A stretch of DNA of 64,000 bases from assembly GCF_963668475.1 (NCBI RefSeq), contig NZ_OY764544.1, positions 3,100,001 to 3,164,000 of the forward strand, given 5' to 3'. Under the pieces are notes generated by a model. The model was not told the DNA's origin. It ran no database searches and saw nothing but the letters and a program-made list of their open reading frames with translations. Source of the DNA: an uncultured Methanospirillum sp. (GTDB lineage Archaea > Halobacteriota > Methanomicrobia > Methanomicrobiales > Methanospirillaceae). This document shows positions 45,411 to 57,731 of the stretch, in pieces. Within the stretch, counting starts at the first letter, position 1; every line of letters starts with the position of its first letter. The position numbers were made by a program, and so were the translations under genes.

Positions 45411-45729
45411 GAGTATGCAGGAGTATCCTATCAAGAGGACCCATATAAAGCAACTTTCTGTGAATATCGTAGAAAAACTCAAAGAGCACTTTGAAGTCGA
45501 ACCAAAAGAGGTAGACGGGTTTTTTCAGATCAGCTTTGGGGCCATTGAATCCATGCAGGTGAAGGTCGGAGCAGCTGGCAAGAGTATGCTCGTAGGGACG
45601 AAGTCTAAGACCGGGATTGAGGATGAACAGATCATTCTTGATACAAACCGCAGATTCAGACGGTACCTGGATGATGTTACGGGGTACACAACAAAGGAAC
45701 GGGTAAAAAAAGCAAAAACGGTTGAATAA
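45409..45729 (+). CDS. Small conserved methanogen protein, possibly DUF5611
   Basis: 106 residues, one domain of alternating helix and strand (YPIKRTHIKQLSVNIVEKLKEHFE, then FFQISFGAIESMQVKVG) and a basic tail RVKKAKTVE. The size and layout match a methanogen-specific family I believe is DUF5611; the name is uncertain. No catalytic motif. Start ATG 45409, alternative 45415. The gene converges on leuS and diverges from the PAC2 gene. Confidence 0.7.
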   Translation: MSMQEYPIKRTHIKQLSVNIVEKLKEHFEVEPKEVDGFFQISFGAIESMQVKVGAAGKSMLVGTKSKTGIEDEQIILDTNRRFRRYLDDVTGYTTKERVKKAKTVE

Positions 45730-45737
45730 CCGTCTCT

Positions 45738-48518
45738 TTATTCAATAATTATTGCCGGTTTGAATGGCAGGGCATATCCTGCCTTCTCATGAGAGCAGTT
45801 TTCTGCTGCTACAATAGTAAACCTGAGGTTGAACTCGCTCTCCAGGAATTTCTGTGCAGCAGTGAATACCGCCAGCTCATCAGGTCTGCTTGCCACAATC
45901 TGGTCTACCAGTTCTGACGAGAGACGGTGGTAATGGGTTGTGCAGTTCTTCACTGCATCGGCTGCTTCCTTTCCACGTGCCCTGACACTTTCCTGCTGCA
46001 TGATCTCACGCATGACATTCTTCTTGTCTGGAGCTGAGGCGATCATCCTGAAGATGTCCCACTTCCACTCAGGAGAGATACAGATGGTGACCCGCTCTGG
46101 TTTCATCTTGATGATGCGGAGCAGTGACTCGATATCCTCAACGGTTCGTGCCAGGAGATCTTCACCGATCTCTGCGCTGATATCGATCTTCGTCTCGTCT
46201 GCTTCAGGCCAGGGTGCGAAGGAGATCAACCCTTCATGACCCATGTCTGTCCAGAGTTCTTCTGCTGTGAAGGGGATGATAGGTGCAAGCAGACGTACCC
46301 ATGTGGAACTGATCTCCTGAAGAGTCTCTTTTCCTCCAGTGAGTTCTCCACCAAGGCGGCGCCTGTACCATTTCAGGTCTGACTCAAGTCCAAAGAAGGA
46401 CTCCTGAAGGGCCTGCCTGGTCTGGAAGTTCTCCATCGCCTTTGTGACCTCCCTGATGTGCTCCTGCACCCGTGAGATGATCCAGCGGTCGATGGGTACC
46501 GGGCTGCCACCTGCTGAGTTTGCCTCACGGATGGTTGAAGCGAATCGCTCGATCTGCTTCCTGGTCGAGGCGACCAGTTCGTTCCTCCAGTCAAAATCCT
46601 GCCACGGCTCTCCGCTGCCGATCAGAAACATCCTGACCGTGTCAGCACCGAAGTCGTTGATGGCATCTTCGAGCAGATACACGTTGCCTTTCGAGGATGA
46701 CATCTTTGCCCCGTTCAGAAGACCCATGCCGAAGACAACCATCCCGTGTGGGAGCAGGTTCTTCGGGAATATTGAGCAGTGGTGGAATATCTGGAAGGTC
46801 AGGTGGTTGGAAATGAGATCCTTTGCAGAGAACCTGAAGTCGTACGGATACCAGAAGAGGAACTCCTTCCTCATCGCGTCAAGTTCTGCACGCTGTGGAA
46901 GGGCTGGAGACTCTTTTCCAAGGAAGATATAATCAAAGACCTCTGGTGTCAGGATGGCAGGATCCATCTTCTTGACTTGTGCCGCGATGGTGTAGTACGC
47001 CATGTAGATGGTGGAGTCAGAGAGCGGCTCTATCAGCCATTCCGGATCCCACGGGAGCCTGGTTCCAAGCCCTACCCGTCGTGAGCATGCCCAGTCCTTG
47101 AGCCAGCCGACTGTCCTGTCAAACTCCGCCCTGACCTCGGAAGGTACCAGTTCCATTATGGCGAGCTGATCTGATACCTGCTTCTTCCAGACAGGGTCGC
47201 TGTACTCAAGGAACCACTGGTTATGCAGAACCTTGACATACACACGTGACCCGCATCTGCAGACTACCGGTCGGGTGTCAAATTCGTACATGACAAAGGA
47301 GCCGTGCTGGTCTGTGAGCACCTGGCCGATCTCATCACGTGCGAACTTAACTGGTTTGCCCCCATACTGCTCGTACATCTTTCCTGTGCTGTGCTCTGCT
47401 GAGTAAACCTCCTGGGTGAGGGCTTCGAGGTTTGGATCATCCTGGTTGATGATGTCTGCCTTCTCAACAGCCTCTACAGCCGGGAACTCACCATACCCGT
47501 CGACCTTGATAAGGCCGATCGGTTTGATTGAGGTGTACTTCCCTTTCTGCTGCAGGTCACGAAGAGCGATGTAATCGTAAGGTGCATGGGCAGGAACACT
47601 CATCACGAGCCCGGTTGCCATGTCGGGATCCACGAAGACGGCTGGAAGGATCGGAATCTCACCACAGAATGGATGGGTCACGGTCTTGTCGACGAGTTCT
47701 GATCCCTTGATCACGCCGAGTTCTTTTACCTCGTGATCCTGGAGACCAAGTTTGGTCATCGCATCGCGTGAGAGGATCCATTCCTTTCCGTCTACCTGAG
47801 CCCGTACGTACTCAACATCCGGGTTGACCCAGAGGTTGGTGACACCATAAATGGTTTCAGGTCTGAGGGTTGCACAGGGGATGGTGATATCTCCGTACTT
47901 GAAGAGGATCAGGATGAACTTCTGAATCTCTGCCTTGTCCCCTTCAAGTAGATCGTGGTCTCCCACAGGGTTGTCATCCTGCGGGCAGTATCTGACCGGG
48001 TGTGCACCCTTGACAACATGACCTGCCTCGTTGAGGTGTTTCCACTGCCACTCGATGAACTTGCTGTAGGTAGGTTCAACAGTGGTAAACCGTCGTGTCC
48101 AGTCGATTGAGAGTCCTGCCTGCTTCATCACCCGTTCGTACTCGTTCGCGAAGTGGTTGACGATGTTGAGAGGATCGGTGAATGAGTCAAGCACGTTCTG
48201 CGGGACCCTGTAGAGATCCCTGTACAGTTTGATTGCTTTCTCATCCTTCCGGGCAATCCGCTTTGATATCCCTACAACCGGTGCACCGGTGACGTGGAAT
48301 GCCATTGGATACAGCACTTCACGACCTCGCATCCTCCAGAACCTGGCGATGACATCGGGAACGATATATGTCCGGCCATGGCCGACATGCATCGCACCGC
48401 TCGGGTACGGATAAGCGACGGTGAGATAGAACTTCTGCTTGTCAGATGGTTTTGTGACAAATGCCCCTTCCCACCTGGCTCTGATTGCGGTCTCCTGGTT
48501 ATTGGTCTCCTGAGTCAC
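45738..48518 (-). CDS. leuS: Leucyl-tRNA synthetase, archaeal type
   Basis: 926 residues. Class I signatures: HVGH (44-47) in YPSGAMHVGHGRTY and KMSSSKGN near residue 605. The CP1 editing insertion is large and archaeal/eukaryotic in placement. The anticodon-binding and C-terminal domains follow. Complete. Last gene in a long leftward run from 56.4 kb; 22 bases after the PIN-ATPase gene. Confidence 0.98.
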   Translation of the reverse strand: MTQETNNQETAIRARWEGAFVTKPSDKQKFYLTVAYPYPSGAMHVGHGRTYIVPDVIARFWRMRGREVLYPMAFHVTGAPVVGISKRIARKDEKAIKLYRDLYRVPQNVLDSFTDPLNIVNHFANEYERVMKQAGLSIDWTRRFTTVEPTYSKFIEWQWKHLNEAGHVVKGAHPVRYCPQDDNPVGDHDLLEGDKAEIQKFILILFKYGDITIPCATLRPETIYGVTNLWVNPDVEYVRAQVDGKEWILSRDAMTKLGLQDHEVKELGVIKGSELVDKTVTHPFCGEIPILPAVFVDPDMATGLVMSVPAHAPYDYIALRDLQQKGKYTSIKPIGLIKVDGYGEFPAVEAVEKADIINQDDPNLEALTQEVYSAEHSTGKMYEQYGGKPVKFARDEIGQVLTDQHGSFVMYEFDTRPVVCRCGSRVYVKVLHNQWFLEYSDPVWKKQVSDQLAIMELVPSEVRAEFDRTVGWLKDWACSRRVGLGTRLPWDPEWLIEPLSDSTIYMAYYTIAAQVKKMDPAILTPEVFDYIFLGKESPALPQRAELDAMRKEFLFWYPYDFRFSAKDLISNHLTFQIFHHCSIFPKNLLPHGMVVFGMGLLNGAKMSSSKGNVYLLEDAINDFGADTVRMFLIGSGEPWQDFDWRNELVASTRKQIERFASTIREANSAGGSPVPIDRWIISRVQEHIREVTKAMENFQTRQALQESFFGLESDLKWYRRRLGGELTGGKETLQEISSTWVRLLAPIIPFTAEELWTDMGHEGLISFAPWPEADETKIDISAEIGEDLLARTVEDIESLLRIIKMKPERVTICISPEWKWDIFRMIASAPDKKNVMREIMQQESVRARGKEAADAVKNCTTHYHRLSSELVDQIVASRPDELAVFTAAQKFLESEFNLRFTIVAAENCSHEKAGYALPFKPAIIIE

Positions 48519-48539
48519 AATAAATCCTCCCGAACACCT

Positions 48540-50528
48540 TCAGACCGTTTTGAGCCGTATGGGCTCTCCTTCGTTGTACCTGCGGAGCATCTCCTGGGCA
48601 ATGGTGCTGTTCTTAGCGAGATGGATCTCGCCTGAGTCATTGACGGTCGCTGTGAAGAGATACTCTCTTCCTGCAAAGACGTCCACGATCTTGCCGGTAT
48701 TGCCAGGGGATATGATGGAGAGCTGTTTCTTGTCGATCCTGACCTGCAGTCCCTCGCCAAGGTTCAGTTCTTCTTTCTCAACCGGAGCCGCAGCTGCTGC
48801 AACTTTTGCTTTCTTTGCAAGTTCGCTTGCAGGTCTGATATCGATCCCGACACCGACCTTGTTCACGATTGCAGCAATGTTCTTGCCACCTTTTCCGATT
48901 GCAGCAGGAACATCGCGGTCGTCGATGTATACGACAGCCTTGGTTGCCGAGAGCATCTCAACAAGGATCTCACCGTTTGAGTACCTGCCGATCTCCCGCT
49001 GGATATCTCTCTCGGTGACCTCCCAGGTGGAACTCTCCTCATCCTCGTCGTCACTCTCCTCTTCAGACTGCTGGGGTTCGGGGCTCTGGACTGTGGGTAC
49101 TGCGACGACCGCCTTCTCTGGCTCAAGACCCTTGCCGGTCTCCTGTGGCGGCTCATATGCCGGGGCCTCCTCTTCCTCGATTGAAGCCACCGGAAGCACA
49201 ACAGTCTCAGTGCCGAACTTGAAGATCTCAAAGGAGATCTCACCTGTCTGGAGCTCTGAAAGAGTCGTTACCGGGCGGATATGCATCTCGTTGTCTGCCC
49301 CTTCCGGAACCTTCATCGAGAAACTGGTTGAGTAGATGTGCTGGATATGCCCGTCTTTCATGTAGATGAGACTTCCGAAGACCTGTGAGAGGGCAGAGAA
49401 GTCTATCCTGTATGCCAGTCGTTGCAGTGCTTCAAGCGGTGATACTGCATGGAGGATGCCGATCATACCGATGCCGGCTAACCGCATATCAGCAAAGACG
49501 TCAAAGTCATCGTTCTTCCTGAGTTCATCAAAGATGACAAAATCAGGGCGGACGAGGAGCATCACATCTGCTGTGTTGACCATGCTGCCGTCAAGTGCGG
49601 TGTACTGGGTGATCTGGTCAGGGACCTGCATCTCCCGTGGCTGCTCCATCGTCTTGACGATGCAACCCGATTCAGAAAGGTACGTGGCAATTGCCTGGGC
49701 AAGGGTGGTCTTCCCGCAACCCGGTGTTCCGGTGATCAGAATTCCCGGCTTCTCGCTCATCAGCAGTTTTTTGATGACCTCTACCTGGCTGTAGTCCTGA
49801 AGAGCGAGATCCACGATAGGCCTGACTGCAGTGATCTCCATCCCGTCAGAGAAGGGACGACGGGCAATCGATATCCGCATGGACCCGATCTGGACGACAG
49901 TCACTCCACGCTTTTCTATCTCGATGAATCCATCAGGATCGCGTTTTGCACGCTCCAGGATCTCCTGGGCCATCGACCTGAGTTCGTACTCAGTACAGAG
50001 AGTCTCCCTGATTGTGAAAGTCTCTGTCTTTCCGATGGTTCCTTTACGAACCATCGGCTTGGCCCGCTCTTTCAGATAGACCGCAATGGTGTACTCATCA
50101 AAAAACTGATCTATTGCAAGCGGAGTGAAGTCCTCGACCTGTGGCCTGAGGTATAACACGTCAAGGCCTTTGGCCTTAGCGACCTCGGACTGGACAACAT
50201 CGCTTGTGATAAATCGTGCACCGTGGGTTATGGCAACCCTGCGGATAAGTGAGTCTATTTCACCGCCACTGGCAAGTTTTACCTGCTCAAGTGTCGGGCG
50301 TTCTCCGTAGAACTCTATTGATATTATACCCTTTTCGGCGAGTTTGCACAGTTCCTGGAGTTCGGTCAGACCTGAAAATCCGATCTCCCGTCCCTGGTTT
50401 GCCTGCGCCTCCAGCTCGGCAACAACTGCTTCCGGTATTATTATTTGAGCTCCGTTATATTCACCTGTATCGATGAGAGTGGTGATGCGACCGTCTATGA
50501 CGACGCTAGTATCTGGAACCAATTTCAA
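48540..50528 (-). CDS. PIN-domain ATPase with KH domain (COG1855)
   Basis: 662 residues. Domains in order: PIN nuclease fold (1-130) with D6 in [10 protein letters not shown] and downstream acidic residues in SGGEIDSLI and FITSDV; a PilT/VirB11-like secretion-type ATPase (about 225-400) with Walker [10 protein letters not shown] (266-274) and acidic VIFDEL (331-336); an acidic Glu/Pro linker (450-500); a KH domain (about 500-565, GKGGK); and a C-terminal beta domain of TRAM/S1 character. It is expected to bind and perhaps cut or remodel RNA using ATP. The family is conserved in Archaea and sometimes called an ATPase of unknown role. Coupled to leuS downstream. Confidence 0.88.
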   Translation of the reverse strand: MKLVPDTSVVIDGRITTLIDTGEYNGAQIIIPEAVVAELEAQANQGREIGFSGLTELQELCKLAEKGIISIEFYGERPTLEQVKLASGGEIDSLIRRVAITHGARFITSDVVQSEVAKAKGLDVLYLRPQVEDFTPLAIDQFFDEYTIAVYLKERAKPMVRKGTIGKTETFTIRETLCTEYELRSMAQEILERAKRDPDGFIEIEKRGVTVVQIGSMRISIARRPFSDGMEITAVRPIVDLALQDYSQVEVIKKLLMSEKPGILITGTPGCGKTTLAQAIATYLSESGCIVKTMEQPREMQVPDQITQYTALDGSMVNTADVMLLVRPDFVIFDELRKNDDFDVFADMRLAGIGMIGILHAVSPLEALQRLAYRIDFSALSQVFGSLIYMKDGHIQHIYSTSFSMKVPEGADNEMHIRPVTTLSELQTGEISFEIFKFGTETVVLPVASIEEEEAPAYEPPQETGKGLEPEKAVVAVPTVQSPEPQQSEEESDDEDEESSTWEVTERDIQREIGRYSNGEILVEMLSATKAVVYIDDRDVPAAIGKGGKNIAAIVNKVGVGIDIRPASELAKKAKVAAAAAPVEKEELNLGEGLQVRIDKKQLSIISPGNTGKIVDVFAGREYLFTATVNDSGEIHLAKNSTIAQEMLRRYNEGEPIRLKTV

Positions 50529-50552
50529 AAATATTCACCACTTATAACGTGG

Positions 50553-50942
50553 TCATTCATTGCTTTTATTATATACCTTATCCGGCTCAAATAGGCGGTC
50601 TGCTATAATTTTACCGCTGATAGTCCGGTAAAAACAGGTCCAGTGTCCGGTGTGGCATGCCGCACATTCCTGTGAGACTATATAGATCAGGGCGTCAGCA
50701 TCACAGTCAACCCTGATCTCGTGAACCTGCTGGAGATTTCCTGACTCCTCACCCTTCTTCCAGATCTTCTTTCGCGATCTGCTGTAATAGTGGGCATATC
50801 CAGTCTCCTGTGTAAGTTCGATCGCTTCACGGCTGGCATAGGCGAGCATGAGAATATCCTTTGTCTCCCGGTCCTGGGTGATCACCGGGATCAGGTCCTG
50901 CTTATCAAAGCTGAGTGCTATCTGATTTGGTCCGCTGCTCAT
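50553..50942 (-). CDS. hisI: Phosphoribosyl-AMP cyclohydrolase
   Basis: 129 residues, the length of a stand-alone HisI. The Mg/Zn site is visible in [11 protein letters not shown] and [13 protein letters not shown]. It opens the purine ring of PR-AMP in the third step of histidine synthesis. No other his gene is near. It overlaps the prepilin peptidase gene by four bases. Confidence 0.96.
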   Translation of the reverse strand: MSSGPNQIALSFDKQDLIPVITQDRETKDILMLAYASREAIELTQETGYAHYYSRSRKKIWKKGEESGNLQQVHEIRVDCDADALIYIVSQECAACHTGHWTCFYRTISGKIIADRLFEPDKVYNKSNE

Positions 50943-51763
50943 GAGACAACCAGCCTGACAAGAAACCCGAAGAGATCGCCAAGGAAGAGAGCAGAGATGA
51001 GTCCGCCTGTGATCGGAATCAGGAACGGCACGCCGTAACTGATCCAGACAGTCCCTGCCTTCCTGTACAATGCAAGTTCTTTACGGTACTTTTCGGGGTG
51101 CTCCTTAAGTGACTTGGTGTACACCCGCTTTCCGCCTGAGACAAGATCCTTAATAGCAACTCTTACGCCTATGAATTTCCTCTGAAGTTCCCCGTTCACC
51201 TCGGTGAACTCCTCCATAACAATCCCGAACTGATCCTCGATTGTTGATCCCTGCACCGGGAACCCGAGAAAGAGATAGGCCAGCGGTGCACGGTTCCCCC
51301 TGATCATGTTCATCACGAAGAATACAACCGGGAGGATGAGATTGATGACAACCGCATTGAAGAGGACACTGAATGGGAGGAATACATATGGAGGAAACCC
51401 GAAGACCGGGTACCCGGTTACGGGAACGAATGGGAAACACGGGATGAGAACGGTGATGAGTATCAGTGCCTTTGTGTCCGCCATTCCCATCAGGTTGAAT
51501 CTGGTGAAGAGGTAGAAGGCAACCACAAAGAAGAGGATGAGTGGGATAAGTGGCATCATCATGCGCAGATCACCTGCTTCTGCCACTGAGTACCAGAACC
51601 AGAAAAGCATGGGAATCCCGATTGCAACTGCAGGGTACCACATCACAACCGGAACTGCACGTTCCTTGATGTCCTCCCAGCATCCGTAGATGAGGGTAAT
51701 AATAAGAGCCAGGGCGTTAACAGCAAGAGGGAGCATGACCGCAGGCATGCTGAAAATATCCAT
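50939..51763 (-). CDS. Type IV prepilin/archaellin peptidase (A24 family)
   Basis: 274 residues, an integral membrane aspartic protease. Catalytic aspartates: D31 in [13 protein letters not shown] and D96 in [10 protein letters not shown] (the GxxD motif). About six to seven membrane helices, with a cytoplasmic loop ([13 protein letters not shown]) near the C-terminus. The family removes class III signal peptides from archaellins or type IV pilins (FlaK, PibD, EppA); which one is not clear from sequence. Between top6A and hisI, an unexpected place. Confidence 0.88.
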   Translation of the reverse strand: MDIFSMPAVMLPLAVNALALIITLIYGCWEDIKERAVPVVMWYPAVAIGIPMLFWFWYSVAEAGDLRMMMPLIPLILFFVVAFYLFTRFNLMGMADTKALILITVLIPCFPFVPVTGYPVFGFPPYVFLPFSVLFNAVVINLILPVVFFVMNMIRGNRAPLAYLFLGFPVQGSTIEDQFGIVMEEFTEVNGELQRKFIGVRVAIKDLVSGGKRVYTKSLKEHPEKYRKELALYRKAGTVWISYGVPFLIPITGGLISALFLGDLFGFLVRLVVS

Positions 51764-51816
51764 GATACCTCTTCTCTCCGATCCTTAATCTCGTGTTCGA
51801 TCGATCCCTGATCCTA

Positions 51817-52914
51817 CTACCGTTTCAGGACACCCATCTCTGCAAGCCTTGCCGGCAGGTACTCATCCGTGACGAAGTCAAGTCCACGGGCAGCAAATGC
51901 CTGTTGTTCTGACTTCAGGTTCAAAGAGAGCTGGAGATTGATCTGTTCACGCCAGTAGTCTGATGCAAACCGTGGATCTGTCTGTTCTGCCCTGAGAGCG
52001 CCGATGTCCTGATCTGTGAGTTTGTCAGACGGGAGATCATAATCCCTGATGTCAGTCGGCTGCACCCCGATGAACCTGGCGGATGGTGTCGCAAGGATAT
52101 CTGAAATGTGTGCACTCTTGATCGAGCCATATGCAACAGAGGCGTAGATTCGGTATGACCACGGGTCACCATCGGTGAAGACCGTAACCGGGAGTTCGAA
52201 CTCTTTGGCAAGTCTGTTGAGCATCCTGCGGGTGGATCTGGCAGGCTGGCCCTTGAGATGGACAAGGATGGCGTCGTACTTCTCATCAAACCCGTTCTCG
52301 ATAAGACGGGCATACATGCCACCGGTCTCTATCGCGATGACCATCCTGGCGTCATGGTCCACGAGATCCAGTTTCTCCACGTTTGTTGGAATCTGGTACC
52401 CGGTCTCACCGACATCGTTGCCGCAGTGGATCTCTTTTGGGCCACGGCGGGTCTCTTCCCTGATCCTGAGAGGGCCGAAGACACTCGCCCCACTCTCTTC
52501 CGGCCTGAGGTTGAACTGCTCACGCTGGACATCGGTGAGGATCTCCAGGTCCTCGATAAGAAGGTTGGAGTCGTTCTGGGCTGCAAACTTTGCCCTCTTC
52601 CAGCCCTCAGAGATGTAATACAGTTCTCTTAAGGTGGATGAGCGACTCTCCACGATCTGGTGCCTGATGAACCAGATCACGTATGCCATCTTGAGGATAT
52701 GCAGAGCACTCTTCTCGCTGCCTGCCTCGCGGAGCCTCTCTCTGTCGCCGTATTTCCATGCGTCAATATCCTCGTCGTACTCGATGTTCTTCTTGGTCCG
52801 GGTCGGCATCGTGATGGACGGGAGATCTCCTCTGGACATCTGGGAGTACCACTGCCTTGGAATTCCCAGTAGTTTATCCAATGTCTCTTTCTTTCTGGCT
52901 TCCTTATCGATCAA
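51817..52914 (-). CDS. top6A: DNA topoisomerase VI subunit A
   Basis: 365 residues, the Spo11-like subunit. The catalytic tyrosine lies in [12 protein letters not shown] (Y99 or Y100), and the Toprim domain carries E in [10 protein letters not shown] and DxD in FTDGDPWSY. With subunit B it relaxes and decatenates DNA by double-strand passage. Its start overlaps the end of top6B by 11 bases. Confidence 0.96.
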   Translation of the reverse strand: MIDKEARKKETLDKLLGIPRQWYSQMSRGDLPSITMPTRTKKNIEYDEDIDAWKYGDRERLREAGSEKSALHILKMAYVIWFIRHQIVESRSSTLRELYYISEGWKRAKFAAQNDSNLLIEDLEILTDVQREQFNLRPEESGASVFGPLRIREETRRGPKEIHCGNDVGETGYQIPTNVEKLDLVDHDARMVIAIETGGMYARLIENGFDEKYDAILVHLKGQPARSTRRMLNRLAKEFELPVTVFTDGDPWSYRIYASVAYGSIKSAHISDILATPSARFIGVQPTDIRDYDLPSDKLTDQDIGALRAEQTDPRFASDYWREQINLQLSLNLKSEQQAFAARGLDFVTDEYLPARLAEMGVLKR

Positions 52915-54754
52915 GATCCACCACCACCTTCTTCTTCTCGTCTATCCCCCTGATGTCGATACTTCCCCTGCCAGTTCCCGGATACTCTGTTATCCAGGTC
53001 TCTGAAGGGGCGATGCGGAGTTGCCAGACTGCCGAGTAGTCCTCTCCTACTTTCTCAACAAAGACTGGTGGTTTGTCAGCTTTCTGCGGATCGTCCTGTG
53101 TGATGGCGTAGAGTGAGATGTCAACTGCGTGGGCAGTATAATTGCTCACCAGTATCGAGACGATCCCGTCTGTTGTTCTCTTCTTGGCAACCAGCCGCCG
53201 CATGATCTGACCCTCGATCGGCGAGGTGTCAGGGACAGGCAGTTCAAGAGTCTCTGCAACTTTTGTTGCAATATCCGGAATGATCGAACAGATTGCCCGT
53301 GCCCGCTCCTCACTCTGTCTGCTCCGGTCACGACGCTGGATAAATGTCTTGAGATCACGTCCGAGATCCTGAAGTGCAAGGGTTACCTCCCGCTCGATCT
53401 CCGGGATGGAAGCGACTGCATCCTTGCTCTCGCTCGTGAACGGGACGTTGGTCGAGGCCACATGTACGAGGATGATCAGCGGCCCGGTGGGGAGTCCCTG
53501 CTGGCTGATGCCGTAGGTCTTCCAGTTCACCCCATTGATACAACCGGTGACTGCACAGGCTCCCTGTTGGTACATAAGCGGAACGCGGTTTGCAAACCGC
53601 ATGATCCTGGCAGTGCCTTCTGCTTCGAGTTTGCCACCCCAACCGAGTGCGGCCTCAACGATAAACGGATGTCCATGGTACACCGCAGCCGGCCTTGTCC
53701 GTGCCGAGATGTAGTCAAGTTGAAACTCCTTCTCAAGCCCCTGTCTGATGAGATCCTCTCCTATCGGGGAGAGGCACTGCTGTGCCGGTGGCGGTGGCAC
53801 ATTCGCACTCTGCATGGCTGCCAAGAGGGTTCCGAGTTCTTTTGTATTGAGAGAAGAAGCATCCCGGTCATCTTTCATCCCTGCTCCGTCCAGAATCTCG
53901 GTCGCTGTCTTCTCACCGACCCTGCTGAATCCTTCGATCAGGAATGTCCTGAGTGGTTCTTTGGATGCTGTTGTCATCCGTTTGAGTTCGCCAAGTTCGA
54001 CACCGTGAGGATGAGGCTTGATCGCTTTTGGAGGGATGATAGGTTCCTCACTTGCACGATCAAACGTCATCGTCTCCCCGTCGAGATCGACCCTGATCCT
54101 GCAGTGCGGGTTCACGACCGAGGTATACCTGAGGTATTCGATGAGCCTTTTACGTGCAGTCAGGCTGCTTTTGAACTCGATCTCGATCCTGGTACCGTGA
54201 GTCCGGTCCCAGGTTATCTCTTCGCCTGAGAGGATCTCAGGCTCATTCGTCTCGGTCTTGATCTGGATGAGCATCCTGAATGCTCCCCGGTCAGCACCGC
54301 ACCGGGAGATGACAAGTGTCGGTGTACCGGTTGTGAGCTGGGCGTAGAGGACTGCTGCTGAAATTCCGATACCCTGCTGCCCACGTGACTGGCGGATCTG
54401 GTGGAACCGGGATCCGTAGAGGAGTTTCCCAAAGACAAACGGGATATTTTCAGGAACTATTCCCGGACCGTTGTCTTCGACCACGACCTTGAAGACATCC
54501 TCCTGCATTCTGAAGATACCAAGGTAGATGTCAGGAAGCACTCCTGCCTCCTCGCATGCATCAAGGGCGTTGTCTATCGCCTCCTTGACTGTGGTGATGA
54601 TCCCCCTAACCGGGGAATCAAATCCGAGAAGGTGTTTGTTCTTCTCAAAAAACTCGGCGACACTGATGCTCCGCTGCTGGCGCGCCAGTTCGTCTGCAAG
54701 GGTTTCAGCCGGAAGTTCTGCCTGCATAGGTCCGGTCTCTTTTTTTCGTGCCAT
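52904..54754 (-). CDS. top6B: DNA topoisomerase VI subunit B
   Basis: 616 residues. GHKL ATPase domain at the N-terminus with [13 protein letters not shown] (N box), [15 protein letters not shown] and [11 protein letters not shown]; then the H2TH and transducer domains and a C-terminal Ig-like part. Provides ATP-driven gate control for subunit A. In the run hisS-top6B-top6A, 58 bases after hisS. Confidence 0.97.
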   Translation of the reverse strand: MARKKETGPMQAELPAETLADELARQQRSISVAEFFEKNKHLLGFDSPVRGIITTVKEAIDNALDACEEAGVLPDIYLGIFRMQEDVFKVVVEDNGPGIVPENIPFVFGKLLYGSRFHQIRQSRGQQGIGISAAVLYAQLTTGTPTLVISRCGADRGAFRMLIQIKTETNEPEILSGEEITWDRTHGTRIEIEFKSSLTARKRLIEYLRYTSVVNPHCRIRVDLDGETMTFDRASEEPIIPPKAIKPHPHGVELGELKRMTTASKEPLRTFLIEGFSRVGEKTATEILDGAGMKDDRDASSLNTKELGTLLAAMQSANVPPPPAQQCLSPIGEDLIRQGLEKEFQLDYISARTRPAAVYHGHPFIVEAALGWGGKLEAEGTARIMRFANRVPLMYQQGACAVTGCINGVNWKTYGISQQGLPTGPLIILVHVASTNVPFTSESKDAVASIPEIEREVTLALQDLGRDLKTFIQRRDRSRQSEERARAICSIIPDIATKVAETLELPVPDTSPIEGQIMRRLVAKKRTTDGIVSILVSNYTAHAVDISLYAITQDDPQKADKPPVFVEKVGEDYSAVWQLRIAPSETWITEYPGTGRGSIDIRGIDEKKKVVVDLDR

Positions 54755-54812
54755 CGGGTCTGGATAGTTTTTGTAGTGTCAGTACTCGTGCAGCGGTACA
54801 ATTCTTCGATAA

Positions 54813-56039
54813 TTATTGTGTAATCAGTGAGGTGATCACATCAGCAAGCGGAAGGGTCTGCTGTTCTCCTCCTTTCATATTCTTCAGGGTTGCCATGCCT
54901 GATCTAATCTCCTCCTCGCCGATGATGACCACATAATCAGCACTCTTACCAGCATTTTTCATCTGTGCCGAAAATCCTCTTCCCATTAGGTCGATACCGC
55001 AGATGATCCCGCTACTCCGCAGTTCCCGTGCAACAGTAAGAGCCCGCTCCCTTGCTTCTGGTGTAAAGATCACAATCACCTGCGGCTGGAACGGCATCCA
55101 GATCTGCTCTCCGAGGGCAACCATAACCCGGTCAAATCCTATCGCAAACCCGACTGACGGGGTGTCATCACCACCAAAGAGATGGGCAAGCCGGTATGCC
55201 CCACCTCCGAGGATCTGGTTCTCTGCTCCAAGACCCTCTGCAAAGCATTCAAAGACAACTCCTGTGTAGTAATCAAGGCCACGGGCGATGGCAGGATTGA
55301 TCTCATACTGGATTCCCTGGCTGTCCAGTATCCTGAAGGTCTCCCTGATCCGGTCTGCTTCCGGGATCTCGCCGATGATGGCAAAGACCTCGTCGAGTGT
55401 CCGGGCACTGATGAGCTGCTGCAGTGGGGCTGCAAGATTCTCTCTTCCGGTTTCAGAGAGAAACGCTGAAGCTGCATCGGTGTCACGCTTGTCAAGGAAC
55501 GATCTGACCTTCTTCTGATCTTCGGCAGGAAGATCTTTCAGAAGTGTCCGCATAAAGGAAAGATGCCCGATCTTCATGACAAAGGTCACACCCGCAGTCC
55601 TGAGCAGTTCATCGGCAACCATCATCACCTCAGCATCAGCCATCGCCGAGTCTGCCCCGATCAGTTCGATCCCGAACTGCCAGAACTGCCGGTACCGCCC
55701 TTTCTGCGGGCGTTCATACCGGTAACAGTCTGCATAGTAACTCCACTTGATCGGTTTTGTCAGGGATCGTCCTTCATTGACAAAGGTCCTGAGCACGGGT
55801 GCCGTGAGTTCAGGCCTGAGAGCGAGGGACCTGCCACCCTTGTCCTCGAAGACATACATCTCATCGATGATCCCTTCGCCAGAGCGGATCGTGAAGAGTT
55901 CAAGTTCCTCAAAGGTTGGTGTTGATACTTCGCGGTACCCCCAGGTCCGGGCTTTTGCCCGCATCCGTGCCTCGATCTCCCTGCGCTGCTCCATCTCATC
56001 AGGGAGCATATCTCGTGTTCCTCGTGGTCTGCTCAGCAT
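54813..56039 (-). CDS. hisS: Histidyl-tRNA synthetase
   Basis: 408 residues. Class II core with RGTRDMLPDEME at the N-terminus, motif 2 RYERPQKGRYRQFWQFGIE and the HisRS signatures ALRPELTAPVLR and RGLDYYTGVVFE; C-terminal anticodon domain. Charges tRNA-His. Follows the small membrane-protein gene at 56055 by 15 bases. Confidence 0.97.
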   Translation of the reverse strand: MLSRPRGTRDMLPDEMEQRREIEARMRAKARTWGYREVSTPTFEELELFTIRSGEGIIDEMYVFEDKGGRSLALRPELTAPVLRTFVNEGRSLTKPIKWSYYADCYRYERPQKGRYRQFWQFGIELIGADSAMADAEVMMVADELLRTAGVTFVMKIGHLSFMRTLLKDLPAEDQKKVRSFLDKRDTDAASAFLSETGRENLAAPLQQLISARTLDEVFAIIGEIPEADRIRETFRILDSQGIQYEINPAIARGLDYYTGVVFECFAEGLGAENQILGGGAYRLAHLFGGDDTPSVGFAIGFDRVMVALGEQIWMPFQPQVIVIFTPEARERALTVARELRSSGIICGIDLMGRGFSAQMKNAGKSADYVVIIGEEEIRSGMATLKNMKGGEQQTLPLADVITSLITQ

Positions 56040-56054
56040 GTGTACCCTCTGTAA

Positions 56055-56396
56055 CTACCGTCTCGCTGGTGCTTTTCCAAGTGCCCGGTCAAGTACCGGT
56101 TCAGTGGAAAAGACCTGTTCCCGTTTCTGTTGTCCCTGAAGCCAGAGCCCGAGCAGGACGATACCTATACCCAGAATATCGACAGACGGAAAGAGCAGAA
56201 TCTCTCCTGCCCCTGCGGTTGTGATCGCGGTGTGTAATACTCCCATTCGTGCCGCTCCCCGGTATCCGGCAAGACCGGTCCTCATATAAATTCTGATATC
56301 ACGCAGCCAGAGAAAGAGACCTGTGGCTGCACCGAAGATGGCGATATAGAAGAGATAACTCACCACAATGAACCTATTATGTAATCTTTGACTCAT
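56055..56396 (-). CDS. Small membrane protein of unknown function
   Basis: 113 residues with three likely membrane helices (FIVVSYLFYIAIFGAATGLFL, VLHTAITTAGAGEILLF and VDILGIGIVLLGLWL), then a basic cytoplasmic tail ending LGKAPARR. No family recognised. Start ATG 56396, only 15 bases from the divergent larB start; a downstream GTG near 56366 is possible. Heads the leftward run with hisS. Confidence 0.65.
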   Translation of the reverse strand: MSQRLHNRFIVVSYLFYIAIFGAATGLFLWLRDIRIYMRTGLAGYRGAARMGVLHTAITTAGAGEILLFPSVDILGIGIVLLGLWLQGQQKREQVFSTEPVLDRALGKAPARR

Positions 56397-56411
56397 ATCT
56401 TACTATCTTAT

Positions 56412-57712
<1,301 letters not shown>

Positions 57713-57731
57713 AATTTATCAGGAGCTGACC

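Noticed and set aside
48550..49335. 261-codon plus-strand frame inside the PIN-ATPase gene
   Set aside because: Ser-rich antisense frame produced by the acidic coding strand; no start signal.
53129..54229. 366-codon frame antisense to top6B
   Set aside because: It is the shadow of a strongly conserved topoisomerase gene; the translation has no domain and many Cys and Arg typical of antisense frames.
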